Assembly (NCBI GenBank): GCA_903916595.1
Contig: CAIWXI010000014.1
Location: forward strand, 1-64,000
Direction of reading: 5' to 3'
DNA length: 64,000 nt
From: an uncultured Bacteroidales bacterium
GTDB lineage: Bacteria; Bacteroidota; Bacteroidia; Bacteroidales; FEN-979
Shown here one piece after another: positions 26,267 to 36,108 of the stretch (within the stretch, counting starts at the first letter, position 1; every line of letters begins with the position of its first letter). The translations under genes were made by a program, and so were the position numbers. Under the pieces are notes generated by a model. That model searched no databases, had not been told where the DNA came from, and saw only the letters and a program-made list of their open reading frames with translations.

Positions 26267-27658
26267 ATGAAACCGGAAGAAATTTCATCGGTATATTTCC
26301 TCGGTATAGGGGGCATAGGCATGAGCGCCCTGGCTCGCTATTTCAAACATCTTGGAGCTGTAGTGCACGGTTACGATAAAACCCCGACGGCATTAACAGA
26401 TCAGCTTTCGCGTGAAGGCATGAAGATTCATTTTGAAGAAAACCCTGACGAGATTCCTGATGACACCGAGCTGGTCATATACACTCCTGCCATCCCATCT
26501 GACAATAAAGAATTTACGTTTTTTCTCAGAAAAAAGACGAGGATGATGAAGCGCTCGGAAGCGCTGGGCATGATCTCTTCAAACTATTTTACTATTGCAG
26601 TTGCCGGCACTCATGGCAAAACAACCACTTCCGGGCTCATTGCCCATATCCTGAAAAGTGCGGGCGTACCTCATATTGCTTTCCTTGGTGGCATCTTGAA
26701 AAATTACGGAACTAATTTCCTGATTGAAACTTCCGGATCAAAACCGGCAATTTGCGTTGTGGAGGCCGATGAATTTGACCGGTCCTTCCTTCAGCTCAGA
26801 CCCGATATTGCTATAATCACTTCGGCTGATCCCGATCATCTCGACATTTATCATACGCAAAAGGAAATGCTTGCTGCCTTTGGAGAATTCACGGGAAAGA
26901 TTAGAAAAGGCGGGTCGCTGATACTGAAAGCTGGGGTAAAAATAAAACCACTTCAAAAATCTGACTATAATCTATTTTCTTATTCTTTAAACAAAACGAA
27001 GGCCTCAGAAGCAACGAATTCAAAAGATTTTATGGCAGCAGGGGCCGTTATAAAACAAGGCGTTTACCACTATGATTTCTGCAGTGCAAATGATGTGTGG
27101 AAGGATCTTGTTCTCGGTTTGCCTGGCTTGTTTAATCTTGAAAATGCTGTTGCGGCCACATCCGCTGTATTCCTTCTGGGATTAAGCCGTTTGAAAATAG
27201 CTAAAGCCCTGAAGTCGTACCAGGGAGTTGTCAGGAGATTTGATCTTCAGATTAAAAGACGAGATTTTGTGTATATCGACGATTATGCCCATCATCCCGA
27301 AGAACTTAAAGCCTGCATTGAAGCGGTAAGAAAAATGTATCCCGGAAGAAAGATCACCGGTGTTTTTCAGCCTCATCTGTTTTCCCGTACCCTCGACCTG
27401 GCATCGGAGTTCGCTGCGAGCCTTGACCTACTCGATGAAGTTGTATTACTTGAAATATATCCAGCCAGGGAAAAGCCCGTTGAGGGAGTTAGCAGTGCCC
27501 TGATATTGGAAAAACTGAAATGCAAGAACAAAAAGATTATCGAAAAAACTAAACTCGTGAAGTATCTGAAAGGTCTAAAGCCAGAGGTACTGCTTACCCT
27601 GGGGGCAGGAGATATTGACCAGCTTGTTAAACCCGTGAGAAGAGCTTTTGAGAAATGA
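26267..27658 (+). CDS. murC: UDP-N-acetylmuramate--L-alanine ligase
   Basis: MurC adds L-alanine to UDP-MurNAc with ATP. The 463-residue product shows the N-terminal GIGGIGMSALARYF glycine-rich UDP-binding motif, the ATP loop AGTHGKTTTSG, VEADEFDRSFLQLRPDIAIITSADPDHLDIY in the central domain, and DDYAHHPEEL with FQPHLFSRT in the C-terminal domain. All are intact, unlike the nearby MurD-like protein. It follows murG by 9 bp and overlaps ftsQ by ATGA. Confidence 0.96.
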   Translation: MKPEEISSVYFLGIGGIGMSALARYFKHLGAVVHGYDKTPTALTDQLSREGMKIHFEENPDEIPDDTELVIYTPAIPSDNKEFTFFLRKKTRMMKRSEALGMISSNYFTIAVAGTHGKTTTSGLIAHILKSAGVPHIAFLGGILKNYGTNFLIETSGSKPAICVVEADEFDRSFLQLRPDIAIITSADPDHLDIYHTQKEMLAAFGEFTGKIRKGGSLILKAGVKIKPLQKSDYNLFSYSLNKTKASEATNSKDFMAAGAVIKQGVYHYDFCSANDVWKDLVLGLPGLFNLENAVAATSAVFLLGLSRLKIAKALKSYQGVVRRFDLQIKRRDFVYIDDYAHHPEELKACIEAVRKMYPGRKITGVFQPHLFSRTLDLASEFAASLDLLDEVVLLEIYPAREKPVEGVSSALILEKLKCKNKKIIEKTKLVKYLKGLKPEVLLTLGAGDIDQLVKPVRRAFEK

Positions 27659-28458
27659 AAAAATTCTGGAAGATAGCCCTTGTGGCCCTATGGATTTTAG
27701 TGGTAGCCGGAGCCGGTGTACTTGTGGGGTTTACAAGTTTTGAACAGTATTACAGACCCTGCAAGAGAATTTACGTAACGATGGATTACGGACAGTCCGA
27801 TAAACTCATCAGTAAAGAAGATATCGATTCCCTCATCCGCAGAAATACAGGCAGAATCAGCGGTAAGCCTATGGGATGGGTAAATATAAGGCAGATAGAG
27901 AACTCCATTAAATCACAGCCATATGTCGGGAAAGTTCATATTTACGAAAGCCTCGACGGTAATATCTTCGCTGAAGTCAAACAAAGAGAACCTCTGCTTC
28001 GTATCATTAATATCAAGAACGAGACTTTTTATGTTGACTTATCAGGTCGTCTTCTGCCTCCTAATCCCTTCTCCCCGGCCCGGGTTCTTGTAGCAAACGG
28101 GAATATATCTCACTCCTACAGTGAGAATCCGAACTTCAAAGTAGAAACACCTACCACAGGCGACACCCTGGTATCTGACACTCTGCTTCTTGACTTATAC
28201 AAACTGGCCTTGTTTATTAACCGTGACCGCTTTCTTAAAGCCGAGATAGATCAGATCTATGTAACCTCCTCAGGTGAATTCGAACTGGCACCAAAAGTTG
28301 GTAATCATATCATCATGCTGGGAAGGGCTGATGATCTTGACCATAAATTTAAGAAGCTTCTTGCTTTCTACAATAAAGGGCTCAATAGCATCGGATGGAA
28401 TAAATACAATTACATCAATATAAAATACAGAAATCAAGTGGTCTGTTCAAAACTCTAG
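27655..28458 (+). CDS. ftsQ: cell division protein FtsQ-like
   Basis: The 267-residue product has a short cytoplasmic start, one membrane segment (IALVALWILVVAGAGVLVGF), a POTRA-like region (residues ~40-115, with SKEDIDSLI, NIRQIENSIKSQPYVGKVHIYESLDGNIFAEVKQREPLLRI, the last part being the beta-strand pair typical of FtsQ), and a periplasmic beta domain. FtsQ scaffolds FtsB and FtsL in the divisome. Sequence conservation is low in this family, and identification rests on topology, the POTRA pattern and the position between murC and ftsA. Confidence 0.9.
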   Translation: MKKFWKIALVALWILVVAGAGVLVGFTSFEQYYRPCKRIYVTMDYGQSDKLISKEDIDSLIRRNTGRISGKPMGWVNIRQIENSIKSQPYVGKVHIYESLDGNIFAEVKQREPLLRIINIKNETFYVDLSGRLLPPNPFSPARVLVANGNISHSYSENPNFKVETPTTGDTLVSDTLLLDLYKLALFINRDRFLKAEIDQIYVTSSGEFELAPKVGNHIIMLGRADDLDHKFKKLLAFYNKGLNSIGWNKYNYINIKYRNQVVCSKL

Positions 28459-28462
28459 GGAT

Positions 28463-29794
28463 ATGAAAAACTCAGGAATCATCGTCGGTCTCGACATCGG
28501 AACAACAAAAATCGCCGCCATTGTCGGGCGCAAAAACGAACACGGAAAAATAGAGATACTTGGTTATGGCAAAGTCCCCAGTATCGGTGTTAAACGCGGA
28601 GTCGTGGCCAATATTGAAAACACGGTTCAGTCGATACGGGAAGCTGTAGCTGAAGCTTCGGCCAAATCAGGTGTCGACATCAGGTATGTGAATGTAGGTA
28701 TTGCAGGCCAGCATATTAAAAGTCTTCAGCACAGGGGAAGCATGATCAGGGAAAATTTTGATACTGAAATCAGCCAGGAAGACATCAACAAGCTCTGCAA
28801 CAGCATGTTTAATCTGAACATGAACCCGGGTGAAGAGATCCTTGATGTGATCGCCCAGGAATTCAGCATAGACGGCGAGCATGGAATTCCCAAACCAAAA
28901 GGTATGAACGGGCGTTTGCTTGAGGCTAATTTCCATATTATTATCGGGCAGACTGCTGCAGCAAAAAACATATACAAATGTGTGCGGAAAGCGGGGCTTG
29001 AGGTCGTGGAACTTATTCTGGAACCTATAGCCTCTGCCGATGCCGTGCTGAGCGAAGATGAAAAGGAAGCCGGTGTGGTCCTGGTCGACATTGGCGGCGG
29101 AACCTCCGATGTGGCTATTTTCCATGAAGGAATTATCCGCCATACAGCTGTAATTCCTCTTGGCGGCGAGATAATCTCTGATGATGTAAAGGAGGGTTGT
29201 TCTATAATAAAGAAACATGCCGAAGAGCTTAAAATAAAATTCGGTTCAGCTCTTGCACGCGAAAACAAGGAGGAAGAGATTGTTGCAATTCCGGGTTTGC
29301 GCGGCCGGCCACCCAAGGAGATCAGTCTTAAAAACCTGGCCAGTATTATACAGGCCCGTATGGAAGAGATCATAGAACATATTTATTATGAAATCAAGAA
29401 TTCGGGTTATGAGAAAAAGCTTCTGGGAGGAATTGTACTTACCGGAGGAGGTGCTCAGATGAAACATATTGCCCAGCTTACCGAATTCATTACCGGTTTT
29501 GATACCCGGATCGGTTACCCTAATGAACATCTCAGCAATGAGATCCCTCCTGAAATGGCCAGTCCTATGTATGCTACAGGGATTGGTCTTGTTGAGATAG
29601 GCATCGATCGTTACGAGAAGGAGCAGGAAAAACTGAAAGAAGTTGAGGAAGAACCCGAAGAAGCGAAACCGGAACCGGGTAAGCAAAAGAAAGTAAAGGA
29701 GAAGAAAATAAAGGATCCTTCCAGGGTAAGAAGGTCTTTCCCGGAACTTTTCCTCGATAAAATTAAAGGCTTATTCGAGGAAGATGTTGAATAA
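28463..29794 (+). CDS. ftsA: cell division protein FtsA
   Basis: FtsA is an actin-fold ATPase that tethers FtsZ to the membrane. The 443-residue product has the phosphate-1 motif GLDIGTTKIAAIVG, the SHS2/1C insertion region (residues ~85-160), phosphate-2 VVLVDIGGGTSDVAIF and adenosine motif GIVLTGGGAQMKH. A highly charged Lys/Glu linker (residues ~385-420) precedes a C-terminal amphipathic-looking end (RRSFPELFLDKIKGLFEED), which would bind the membrane. It follows ftsQ by 4 bp and is 96 bp from ftsZ. Confidence 0.96.
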   Translation: MKNSGIIVGLDIGTTKIAAIVGRKNEHGKIEILGYGKVPSIGVKRGVVANIENTVQSIREAVAEASAKSGVDIRYVNVGIAGQHIKSLQHRGSMIRENFDTEISQEDINKLCNSMFNLNMNPGEEILDVIAQEFSIDGEHGIPKPKGMNGRLLEANFHIIIGQTAAAKNIYKCVRKAGLEVVELILEPIASADAVLSEDEKEAGVVLVDIGGGTSDVAIFHEGIIRHTAVIPLGGEIISDDVKEGCSIIKKHAEELKIKFGSALARENKEEEIVAIPGLRGRPPKEISLKNLASIIQARMEEIIEHIYYEIKNSGYEKKLLGGIVLTGGGAQMKHIAQLTEFITGFDTRIGYPNEHLSNEIPPEMASPMYATGIGLVEIGIDRYEKEQEKLKEVEEEPEEAKPEPGKQKKVKEKKIKDPSRVRRSFPELFLDKIKGLFEEDVE

Positions 29795-29890
29795 ACCGCT
29801 ATTAACAATCAATCTGTTAATAAATAAAATAAAACAGGACAAAACGAGCAGTTCAATTGACTAATTTTAAACGGATCTAATCAGTATAAC

Positions 29891-31540
29891 ATGAGCGAAA
29901 TATTAAAATTTGATCTCCCTAAAAACCAGTCATCTATAATTAAAGTTATAGGTGTTGGCGGCGGTGGCAGCAACGCTGTGACACATATGTACAACCAGGG
30001 AATTGTTGGTGTAGATTTCATAATCTGCAATACCGATGCCCAGGCCATGGAGTCCAGTCCTGTCCCCACGAAGATCCAGCTGGGAGCAAATCTCACCAGC
30101 GGCCTTGGCGCCGGTGCTGTCCCTTCGGTAGGGCGTAACGCGGCCCTCGAAAATGCTGATGATATCAGGGATATCCTTGACAAAGGAACAAAAATGCTAT
30201 TTATCACCGCCGGTCTGGGCGGCGGCACGGGTACCGGTGCCGCTCCTGTAATCGCGCAGATTTCGAAGGAGCTCGATATCCTTACAGTGGGTATCGTTAC
30301 CATTCCCTTCGCTTTTGAGGGAAGAAAACGCAAACAGTATGCCGAAGAAGGCCTTCAGCAGCTTAAGAAACAAGTCGATGCGCTGCTGATCATAAGCAAT
30401 GACAAGCTCAGGGAACTTTGCGGCGACCTGAGGTTATCGGCCGCTTTTAAAAAAGCCGATAACGTGCTTACAATGGCAGCAAAAGGCATAGCCGAAATCA
30501 TAACGGTAACCGGCCACATCAACGTAGACTTTGAAGATGTGAAAACGGTGATGCGAAACAGTGGGGTTGCTATCCTGGGAACAGGTGTGGCAGGTGGTGA
30601 AAACCGTGCTCTACGGGCTGTTGAAGAGGCGCTCAGTTCTCCTCTGCTCGACAATAATGATATTGAAGGAGCAAGTAACCTTCTACTTTACATCTCAAGC
30701 GGTACCGACGAGATCACGATGGATGAAGTGACCGAAATCACCGACTATATCCAGGCCAAAACCAAATCATCGGCTGAAGTTATCTGGGGTACCGGTTCTG
30801 ACGTCAACCTGGCTGAAAATATCAGTATTACTATCATAGCCACCGGCTTTGATCCTGAACACAGGCAGAAAGACCCTGCCAGGCCGCAGGATGTAATACT
30901 GCATACTCTCTATGGGCAAAAAGTTGAAGCTAAAGTTGAAAAGCGAATCATCGAACCGCGTATCGTTTCACCGGCGCCTATGATCCAGAATGTAATAGAA
31001 GAGATGACATTAATGTCACCGGTTCCTGAACAAATGACTGCTGAATCGGAGCCTGTAATGGAAGGTTCAATTGAACTCAGCGTCGACTCCTCTTCGCGTT
31101 CTATTGAATTCACCCTTGACAATCCTCAGATTTTCATTCAGCCGGAGACTATCGTAAGAGAGACTATCAGCATAAGGGAACCTGAACTTGTTAATGAAGG
31201 CCGCCTGCATCCGGCCCATGAACATGAACCTTTTATCAGAACCCAACCTGCAGTTCACCCCGCCACTGGCCCTAATCAGGATGATCATGACCGCAGGGCG
31301 AATGAAAGGGTAAACAAGTTACGGGCTCTCAGCGAAAAACTGAAAACACATACTCCTATTGATCCGACAAACATCTATGAGCTTGAATCGGTTCCGGCCT
31401 ACAAACGCAGGAATATAGACCTTTTAGATGTAACCCCCTCATCAGAACCCCTTGCACCCACATACTCATTTGGTGAGTCAGCTGACAGAACCTTAGAGAT
31501 CAGATCGGAAAATTCTTTTCTGCATAAAAATGTAGATTAA
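29891..31540 (+). CDS. ftsZ: cell division GTPase FtsZ
   Basis: FtsZ polymerises into the Z-ring. The 549-residue product has the tubulin signature GGGTGTGAAPVIA, the N-terminal GVGGGGSNAV, NTDAQAM, and the catalytic T7 loop NVDFEDVKTVM. The GTPase core ends near residue 325 and is followed by a long Glu/Pro/Ser-rich tail (about 200 residues) typical of Bacteroidota, and the conserved peptide VPAYKRRNIDL some 35 residues before the end, which should bind FtsA. The 96-bp gap upstream contains a near-match -7 box (TAATTTTA at 29862), so ftsZ may have its own promoter. Last gene of the cluster. Confidence 0.97.
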   Translation: MSEILKFDLPKNQSSIIKVIGVGGGGSNAVTHMYNQGIVGVDFIICNTDAQAMESSPVPTKIQLGANLTSGLGAGAVPSVGRNAALENADDIRDILDKGTKMLFITAGLGGGTGTGAAPVIAQISKELDILTVGIVTIPFAFEGRKRKQYAEEGLQQLKKQVDALLIISNDKLRELCGDLRLSAAFKKADNVLTMAAKGIAEIITVTGHINVDFEDVKTVMRNSGVAILGTGVAGGENRALRAVEEALSSPLLDNNDIEGASNLLLYISSGTDEITMDEVTEITDYIQAKTKSSAEVIWGTGSDVNLAENISITIIATGFDPEHRQKDPARPQDVILHTLYGQKVEAKVEKRIIEPRIVSPAPMIQNVIEEMTLMSPVPEQMTAESEPVMEGSIELSVDSSSRSIEFTLDNPQIFIQPETIVRETISIREPELVNEGRLHPAHEHEPFIRTQPAVHPATGPNQDDHDRRANERVNKLRALSEKLKTHTPIDPTNIYELESVPAYKRRNIDLLDVTPSSEPLAPTYSFGESADRTLEIRSENSFLHKNVD

Positions 31541-31555
31541 ACCGCCGAGGGTTTT

Positions 31556-33043
31556 TCATTTTTTTACGACTTCATATCTGTTCAGCCAGCTGTCGGCAAG
31601 GTGAATAGAATTGCCTCTCTTTTTCAAAACACGGCCAAACTGCACTATGCTGTCGGGAAATGACTCAAGCCATCCGTCTTTTATCAGGTATATCCTTGAC
31701 TGAAGAAAAACTTCCGTAGCCAGTTCAGGATTCCTCACATAATCTTTGTCATGCGGAGTGGCTTTGATATGAACAGGATCGGGGCTGGCCGTAAGATAGG
31801 AATTCCAGTACTCTGCAATAATGCCGATATCTCCCATTGATCGCATCGCCGATAATATCCTTATCCGTGAGGGCTTAATTTGCGGATAATAGAATCTGAA
31901 ACATCCGCTCAGAGAACCAATAACCACCACGATGGCAAGAATAATTTTCATCTTCGTTTTCCATTTGTTTTTTGGCGCGTTTTCAAGCCATATAATAAGG
32001 CTGATCCAGGCCGAAATAAAAAAAGTTGTGAAATATCTCCTTCCGGCCCCATTTGCGGCGACCCAGCTTGAAAATATTACAGCAGCCAGTGTAAGAATGG
32101 CTTCAAAAAGAAAAAAATAAAACCATGGATTTTCGGTAATTTTAAGCCTTGTCATCTGGTGTTTATTTTTCGAAATCCACATCAACGGTATACTTAGCAA
32201 AAGAACCCAGGAGTAGACACTTTCAATGCTGCTCTCGGAAGCAAAAAGAAAGACACCTATCACCGAGTTATAAACTATTTTTACCGTAGAGACCAGTGAT
32301 ACGGGATCAGCAAGAAATCCCTTATTGTAGATCTGTACGGGAGTGGAAACCGATTTTGCATAATGAAGAAGCAGGTAGCCTGCGACGAGCCAGAATGCGA
32401 CAATAAAAGCCGGTACCAGCAAGCCACGCCTGACCACCAATTTAACAGGATCTCTGAATGTTAACAGGTAGTATAGACTGCCAAGCAGCAGCAAGGCAAA
32501 CAGGCTAATGAGAGCCATATCAGAAACCCAGACTGCTACAATGAACATCAGGCAGGAAGATGACAGCCATGCAAGGCATTTCCATTGAACTTTCGTGCCG
32601 AATGAACGGTCGAGAAAGTTGAGGGCAAGCAGCACACAGCTTGCCTGTATGCCGTAGAGTATCAAAAGGAATTCCAAAAAATGCCAGGGTGGAAAAAACC
32701 AGATCAGGGCCAGGCATATCCTGCCATACCCGCTTTTTACAAAACGGGTAAGCGCCAGAAATCCTGCAGTCAGCACAAGATAATGCACAACGGAAACCAG
32801 GAATACGGGTGCCCAGCCCGTGAAAGTGTACAAATAATGGGTAATGAACGGAATGAGGTTCCCGGAGCGGTCCTGCCCCCAGAAATAAATATCATGAGGC
32901 AAAGAAAATGAGGGTGTCATCAGTATATTAACTGCCATGTCGGAAGTGAGAAGAGGAAAGAAATTTTCGGAAAAAGTAAAAAAAGATAAAAGTATGATCA
33001 GAAAAATTCCCGGATAAACCAGGTTGTCTGCACTGAATTTCAT
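31556..33043 (-). CDS. polytopic membrane protein, GT-C-like
   Basis: The 495-residue product has about eleven hydrophobic segments and a soluble C-terminal region (residues ~400-495). The first periplasmic loop contains LLTSDMAVNIL and WGQDRSGNLIPF, acidic-residue positions similar to those in GT-C-fold lipid-linked sugar transferases and mannosyltransferase-like proteins, but I see no diagnostic motif, so this is only a suggestion. It is the last gene of a leftward run and its ATG overlaps the stop of the SDR gene by 4 bp. It converges on ftsZ with 15 bp between stops and no visible terminator. Confidence 0.6.
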   Translation of the reverse strand: MKFSADNLVYPGIFLIILLSFFTFSENFFPLLTSDMAVNILMTPSFSLPHDIYFWGQDRSGNLIPFITHYLYTFTGWAPVFLVSVVHYLVLTAGFLALTRFVKSGYGRICLALIWFFPPWHFLEFLLILYGIQASCVLLALNFLDRSFGTKVQWKCLAWLSSSCLMFIVAVWVSDMALISLFALLLLGSLYYLLTFRDPVKLVVRRGLLVPAFIVAFWLVAGYLLLHYAKSVSTPVQIYNKGFLADPVSLVSTVKIVYNSVIGVFLFASESSIESVYSWVLLLSIPLMWISKNKHQMTRLKITENPWFYFFLFEAILTLAAVIFSSWVAANGAGRRYFTTFFISAWISLIIWLENAPKNKWKTKMKIILAIVVVIGSLSGCFRFYYPQIKPSRIRILSAMRSMGDIGIIAEYWNSYLTASPDPVHIKATPHDKDYVRNPELATEVFLQSRIYLIKDGWLESFPDSIVQFGRVLKKRGNSIHLADSWLNRYEVVKK

Positions 33044-33903
33044 GGCTTCATCTGGCTTAGCCGTTTGTAAACAATCTTTTCGAGCAAGCCGAAAGGGAGA
33101 AAGGCAGCGATCCTTAACTGAATCATGTTATTTATTCTGTACACTGCCCTGGGCCGTGGCTTACAGGATACGCCGTAGATAAAACCTGCCACCTTTTCAG
33201 GACTCAGGACCCTCCCGATTTCCTTTGAAGCCTGGGTAGCAAAAGCATGAAACGCAGATTTAAGCGGATCCCTCGCTGCCCCAGGCAGAGGTTTTACGGT
33301 GAGATCCGAAACGGTTTTAAGAAGCTCTGTGTTTATTGCCCCCGGCCTTATCACAACCACATCTATACCATGAAATCTCAGCTCCTGCCTCAACGCTTTG
33401 GCATACCCTTCAAGCAGTTTCTTCGACAGCGGATACGACATGAAGGGCATGGTAAGATTCAGGCTTTCACTGCCGATATGAATAATTCTTCCGCCGGGTT
33501 TTCGCAGCAAGGGTAAAAAAACCTGGTTCACCCGGTATGCTCCGAATACATTCACTTCAAAGATTTTTCTGAATTCGTTTACCGGAGCTTCAGATAACAG
33601 AAAATAACTGTCAATCCCGGCATTGTTAATGATCAGGTCCAGCTGAACATTTCCGGCTTTCACATGGACCAGGGCCGAACCGACCGACTCATCTGAAGTG
33701 ACATTCATGGCCAGCGACCAGAAATTGTTTCTCATTTCAGGCCGGGCGGCAAACCAGGCGATGCTTTGGGCGTCGGTGTAGGCCGGTTCTTCCAGGTCGG
33801 TGGCCACTACCTTCCAACCCCTGGAAAGAAAGGTGAAAACAAGCGCTTTTCCAAGGCCTCTTCCTGCTCCGGTGACCAGGACAGTTTTTTCTGAATCAGG
33901 CAT
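33040..33903 (-). CDS. short-chain dehydrogenase/reductase
   Basis: This 287-residue protein has the classical SDR pattern: the NAD(P) loop TGAGRGLGKAL, DLIINNAGID (NNAG), a catalytic serine in IIHIGSESL, and YPLSKK, giving the Tyr-x-x-x-Lys pair. The substrate cannot be told. The coding region overlaps the upstream reductase gene by 8 bp and the downstream membrane protein gene by 4 bp, so the three are translationally linked. The context with a geranylgeranyl-reductase-like enzyme and a GT-C-like protein suggests lipid or envelope chemistry (inference). Confidence 0.85.
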   Translation of the reverse strand: MPDSEKTVLVTGAGRGLGKALVFTFLSRGWKVVATDLEEPAYTDAQSIAWFAARPEMRNNFWSLAMNVTSDESVGSALVHVKAGNVQLDLIINNAGIDSYFLLSEAPVNEFRKIFEVNVFGAYRVNQVFLPLLRKPGGRIIHIGSESLNLTMPFMSYPLSKKLLEGYAKALRQELRFHGIDVVVIRPGAINTELLKTVSDLTVKPLPGAARDPLKSAFHAFATQASKEIGRVLSPEKVAGFIYGVSCKPRPRAVYRINNMIQLRIAAFLPFGLLEKIVYKRLSQMKP

Positions 33904-35089
33904 TGTTCATGTATTTTTTTTCTTTCCGTTTCTGGATTACAGAGGCCAGTAAACAAAGGGGGTTCCATAAAAACTTCCATTTACCGAAGGCCAGCGGGAC
34001 ATCAATAAAAGAACGTTCACCACGAAGCACTTTACCAAACGCCCTCCATACCCGTTCACTATCGCGCACCCAATGATGAATTCTAAGGGGTACTGCATTG
34101 AACAATGCACCTATATGCTTTGCCTCCAGCATCTCTGGCATGACCTCTGAATTAATTCGTTCTGAATACATTGCAAGATCAGGGTTTTCGCGATCAAGAC
34201 TACACTTTATGACTTCCGCCGCGATAATGCCGCTTGTCACTGCCCAGAAGATCCCTTCGCCTGTAAGCGCATCGGTAAGGCCGGCAGCATCGCCTGCAAC
34301 CAATACCCTGCCCGAATGGAACTCAGCTTTGCGGGTTCTGACAGGAAGAGGATGGGAACGGTTCGAAATCGTTTCCAATACAGGAATACCTGTAGAAGAC
34401 AGGAATTTCTCATAATACGCTGGCATTCGTCTTGCCATATGCGCCGGCCCTCCTATCCCTATTGAGAAATGATCCTTTTTAGGAAATATCCAGGCATATC
34501 CCCCCGGGAAAGTCCCCCAGTCGAGAAATACGGTACATGCATACTTTTGAAGCATTTCAGGAGTGGACTTCACTTCGGCTTCCCATGCCATCCCCCATTC
34601 AATATCGCTGTTCAGACCAAATGTCCTCGCAACCCGGCTCGACGCCCCATCGGCACCGATCATAAATAATGAACGGTAAACGCCTTTATCAGTCTTTACC
34701 GACACTCCGCCGGCATCCTGGCTTATTTCAGTGACTTTTTCAGAAGTACGAACCCTGGCCCCGGCTTCCCCCGCTTTCGCCAGAAGAAAATCATCCAGCT
34801 CATCGCGCATAGTACAATACATTAAAGGGAGTTCACTGGTCCGGGTATAAACATCTGTATACCCCGATGAAAAACGGAAGTCATGAACGGTGGTGTGAAT
34901 CACCTCACTCAGGTCAAACGGTATAATGGAAAGAATTTTATGCGTGAGCCCGGCTCCGCAAACCTTATAGCGGGGAAAAGAAGACTTTTCGAGTATTAAA
35001 GTACTGATTCCTGATTTCTGAAGATGCCACGCGGCTATTGTACCAGCCGGACCGGCTCCGGAAATAATTACATCCGCATCGCGATCCAT
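33896..35089 (-). CDS. FAD-dependent geranylgeranyl reductase-like oxidoreductase
   Basis: The 397-residue product has the FAD-binding GxGxxG motif in VIISGAGPAGTIAAWHL, a PRYKVCGAGLT segment with the conserved cysteine of the ChlP/BchP family, and RVLVAGDAAGLTDALTGEGIFWAV (the second FAD motif, GDAAG). Family members saturate isoprenoid chains such as menaquinone side chains or archaeal-type lipids, or act on related lipids. The ATG at 35089 is used; an in-frame GTG at 35095 overlapping the stop of the kinase gene is possible. It is one of a leftward run of envelope-type genes. Confidence 0.85.
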   Translation of the reverse strand: MDRDADVIISGAGPAGTIAAWHLQKSGISTLILEKSSFPRYKVCGAGLTHKILSIIPFDLSEVIHTTVHDFRFSSGYTDVYTRTSELPLMYCTMRDELDDFLLAKAGEAGARVRTSEKVTEISQDAGGVSVKTDKGVYRSLFMIGADGASSRVARTFGLNSDIEWGMAWEAEVKSTPEMLQKYACTVFLDWGTFPGGYAWIFPKKDHFSIGIGGPAHMARRMPAYYEKFLSSTGIPVLETISNRSHPLPVRTRKAEFHSGRVLVAGDAAGLTDALTGEGIFWAVTSGIIAAEVIKCSLDRENPDLAMYSERINSEVMPEMLEAKHIGALFNAVPLRIHHWVRDSERVWRAFGKVLRGERSFIDVPLAFGKWKFLWNPLCLLASVIQKRKEKKYMNNA

Positions 35090-35091
35090 TG

Positions 35092-36099
35092 TCACAACAG
35101 AGAAATGACTTCCTTAAGCAGTTTATCCTTATTGATCGGAACCACCCCAACCTCCTCGCATACAATGCCGCCGGCAAGATTCGAAATAAATGCAATTTCA
35201 TAAGGCGAACGCTCAGCAGCCATACAAAGAGAAGCCACACTGATCACGGTATCGCCTGCCCCACTCACATCAGAGATTGGCCGCACATGGGCTGGAATAA
35301 AAAGATTTTTATGATCCTGCTTATCTTTCATGCTGATCAGCATTCCATGTTCCGAGAGTGTAGTCATTACATAATCACACTTTATCTTTTCTCTCAGCGC
35401 CTGGGCCGCTTCATTAATAGAATCGTGGTCCTCTGCATCCAGCTCTATCTGCAGGCCTTCCTTCAGTTCTTTCAGATTCGGCTTGAATAAATTTACATGT
35501 GAGAATGATTCGAAATTCTTTCTCTTTGGATCTACGGCTACAGGAATATTCCGTTTACGGGCTTTTTTCACGACTTCCTGGATCAGCTTTGGAGTGAGAA
35601 CCCCCTTGTTGTAATCCTGAAAAATAATACAGTGCACATTCCCGGTCTCAAGAATGCGGTCGATGACCCTCGACAGAGTGAGATAATCGGCCTGAACAAG
35701 ATCATCATCCTCCTCCTCGTCAACCCTCAGCATCTGGTAAGTGTTTCCGAAAATCCTGAATTTGGTTGTGGTGATCCTTCTCTGGCTTCTGACAATACCC
35801 GAGGAATTCATCTTTTCCTTTTTCATCAGTTCCAGAAAAATATCACCTTTATCGTCAGTGCCAATCACCGAACATAAAATAGGTTTGGCGCCCATGGCTC
35901 TGATATTCATGGCAACATTGGCTGCCCCTCCCATCCGATGTTCACGTTTACGTAAAGCAACAATGGGTATAGGCGCTTCAGGCGAAATTCTTTCTACTTT
36001 TCCCCACAGATAGGAATCTACCATTACGTCTCCTATCACCATGACATTCATCCGGCTGAATGAATCAAAAAGCTTTTTATAATTAACTCCTTTGGGCAT
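35092..36099 (-). CDS. hldA: D-glycero-beta-D-manno-heptose-7-phosphate kinase (RfaE1/HldA type)
   Basis: The 335-residue product is a PfkB/ribokinase-fold kinase close to the N-terminal half of HldE. It shows VIGDVMVDSYLWGKVERISPEAPIPIV, the GGAANVAMN substrate motif and the DVSGAGDT ATP/anion-hole motif near residue 280. The cytidylyltransferase half of HldE is absent, so a separate HldC/RfaE2 would be needed for ADP-heptose, a lipopolysaccharide core precursor. The gene follows the ABC ATPase by 9 bp, which suggests one message, and the stop overlaps the next gene. Confidence 0.85.
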   Translation of the reverse strand: MPKGVNYKKLFDSFSRMNVMVIGDVMVDSYLWGKVERISPEAPIPIVALRKREHRMGGAANVAMNIRAMGAKPILCSVIGTDDKGDIFLELMKKEKMNSSGIVRSQRRITTTKFRIFGNTYQMLRVDEEEDDDLVQADYLTLSRVIDRILETGNVHCIIFQDYNKGVLTPKLIQEVVKKARKRNIPVAVDPKRKNFESFSHVNLFKPNLKELKEGLQIELDAEDHDSINEAAQALREKIKCDYVMTTLSEHGMLISMKDKQDHKNLFIPAHVRPISDVSGAGDTVISVASLCMAAERSPYEIAFISNLAGGIVCEEVGVVPINKDKLLKEVISLL

Positions 36100-36108
36100 G
36101 CTCTGGAT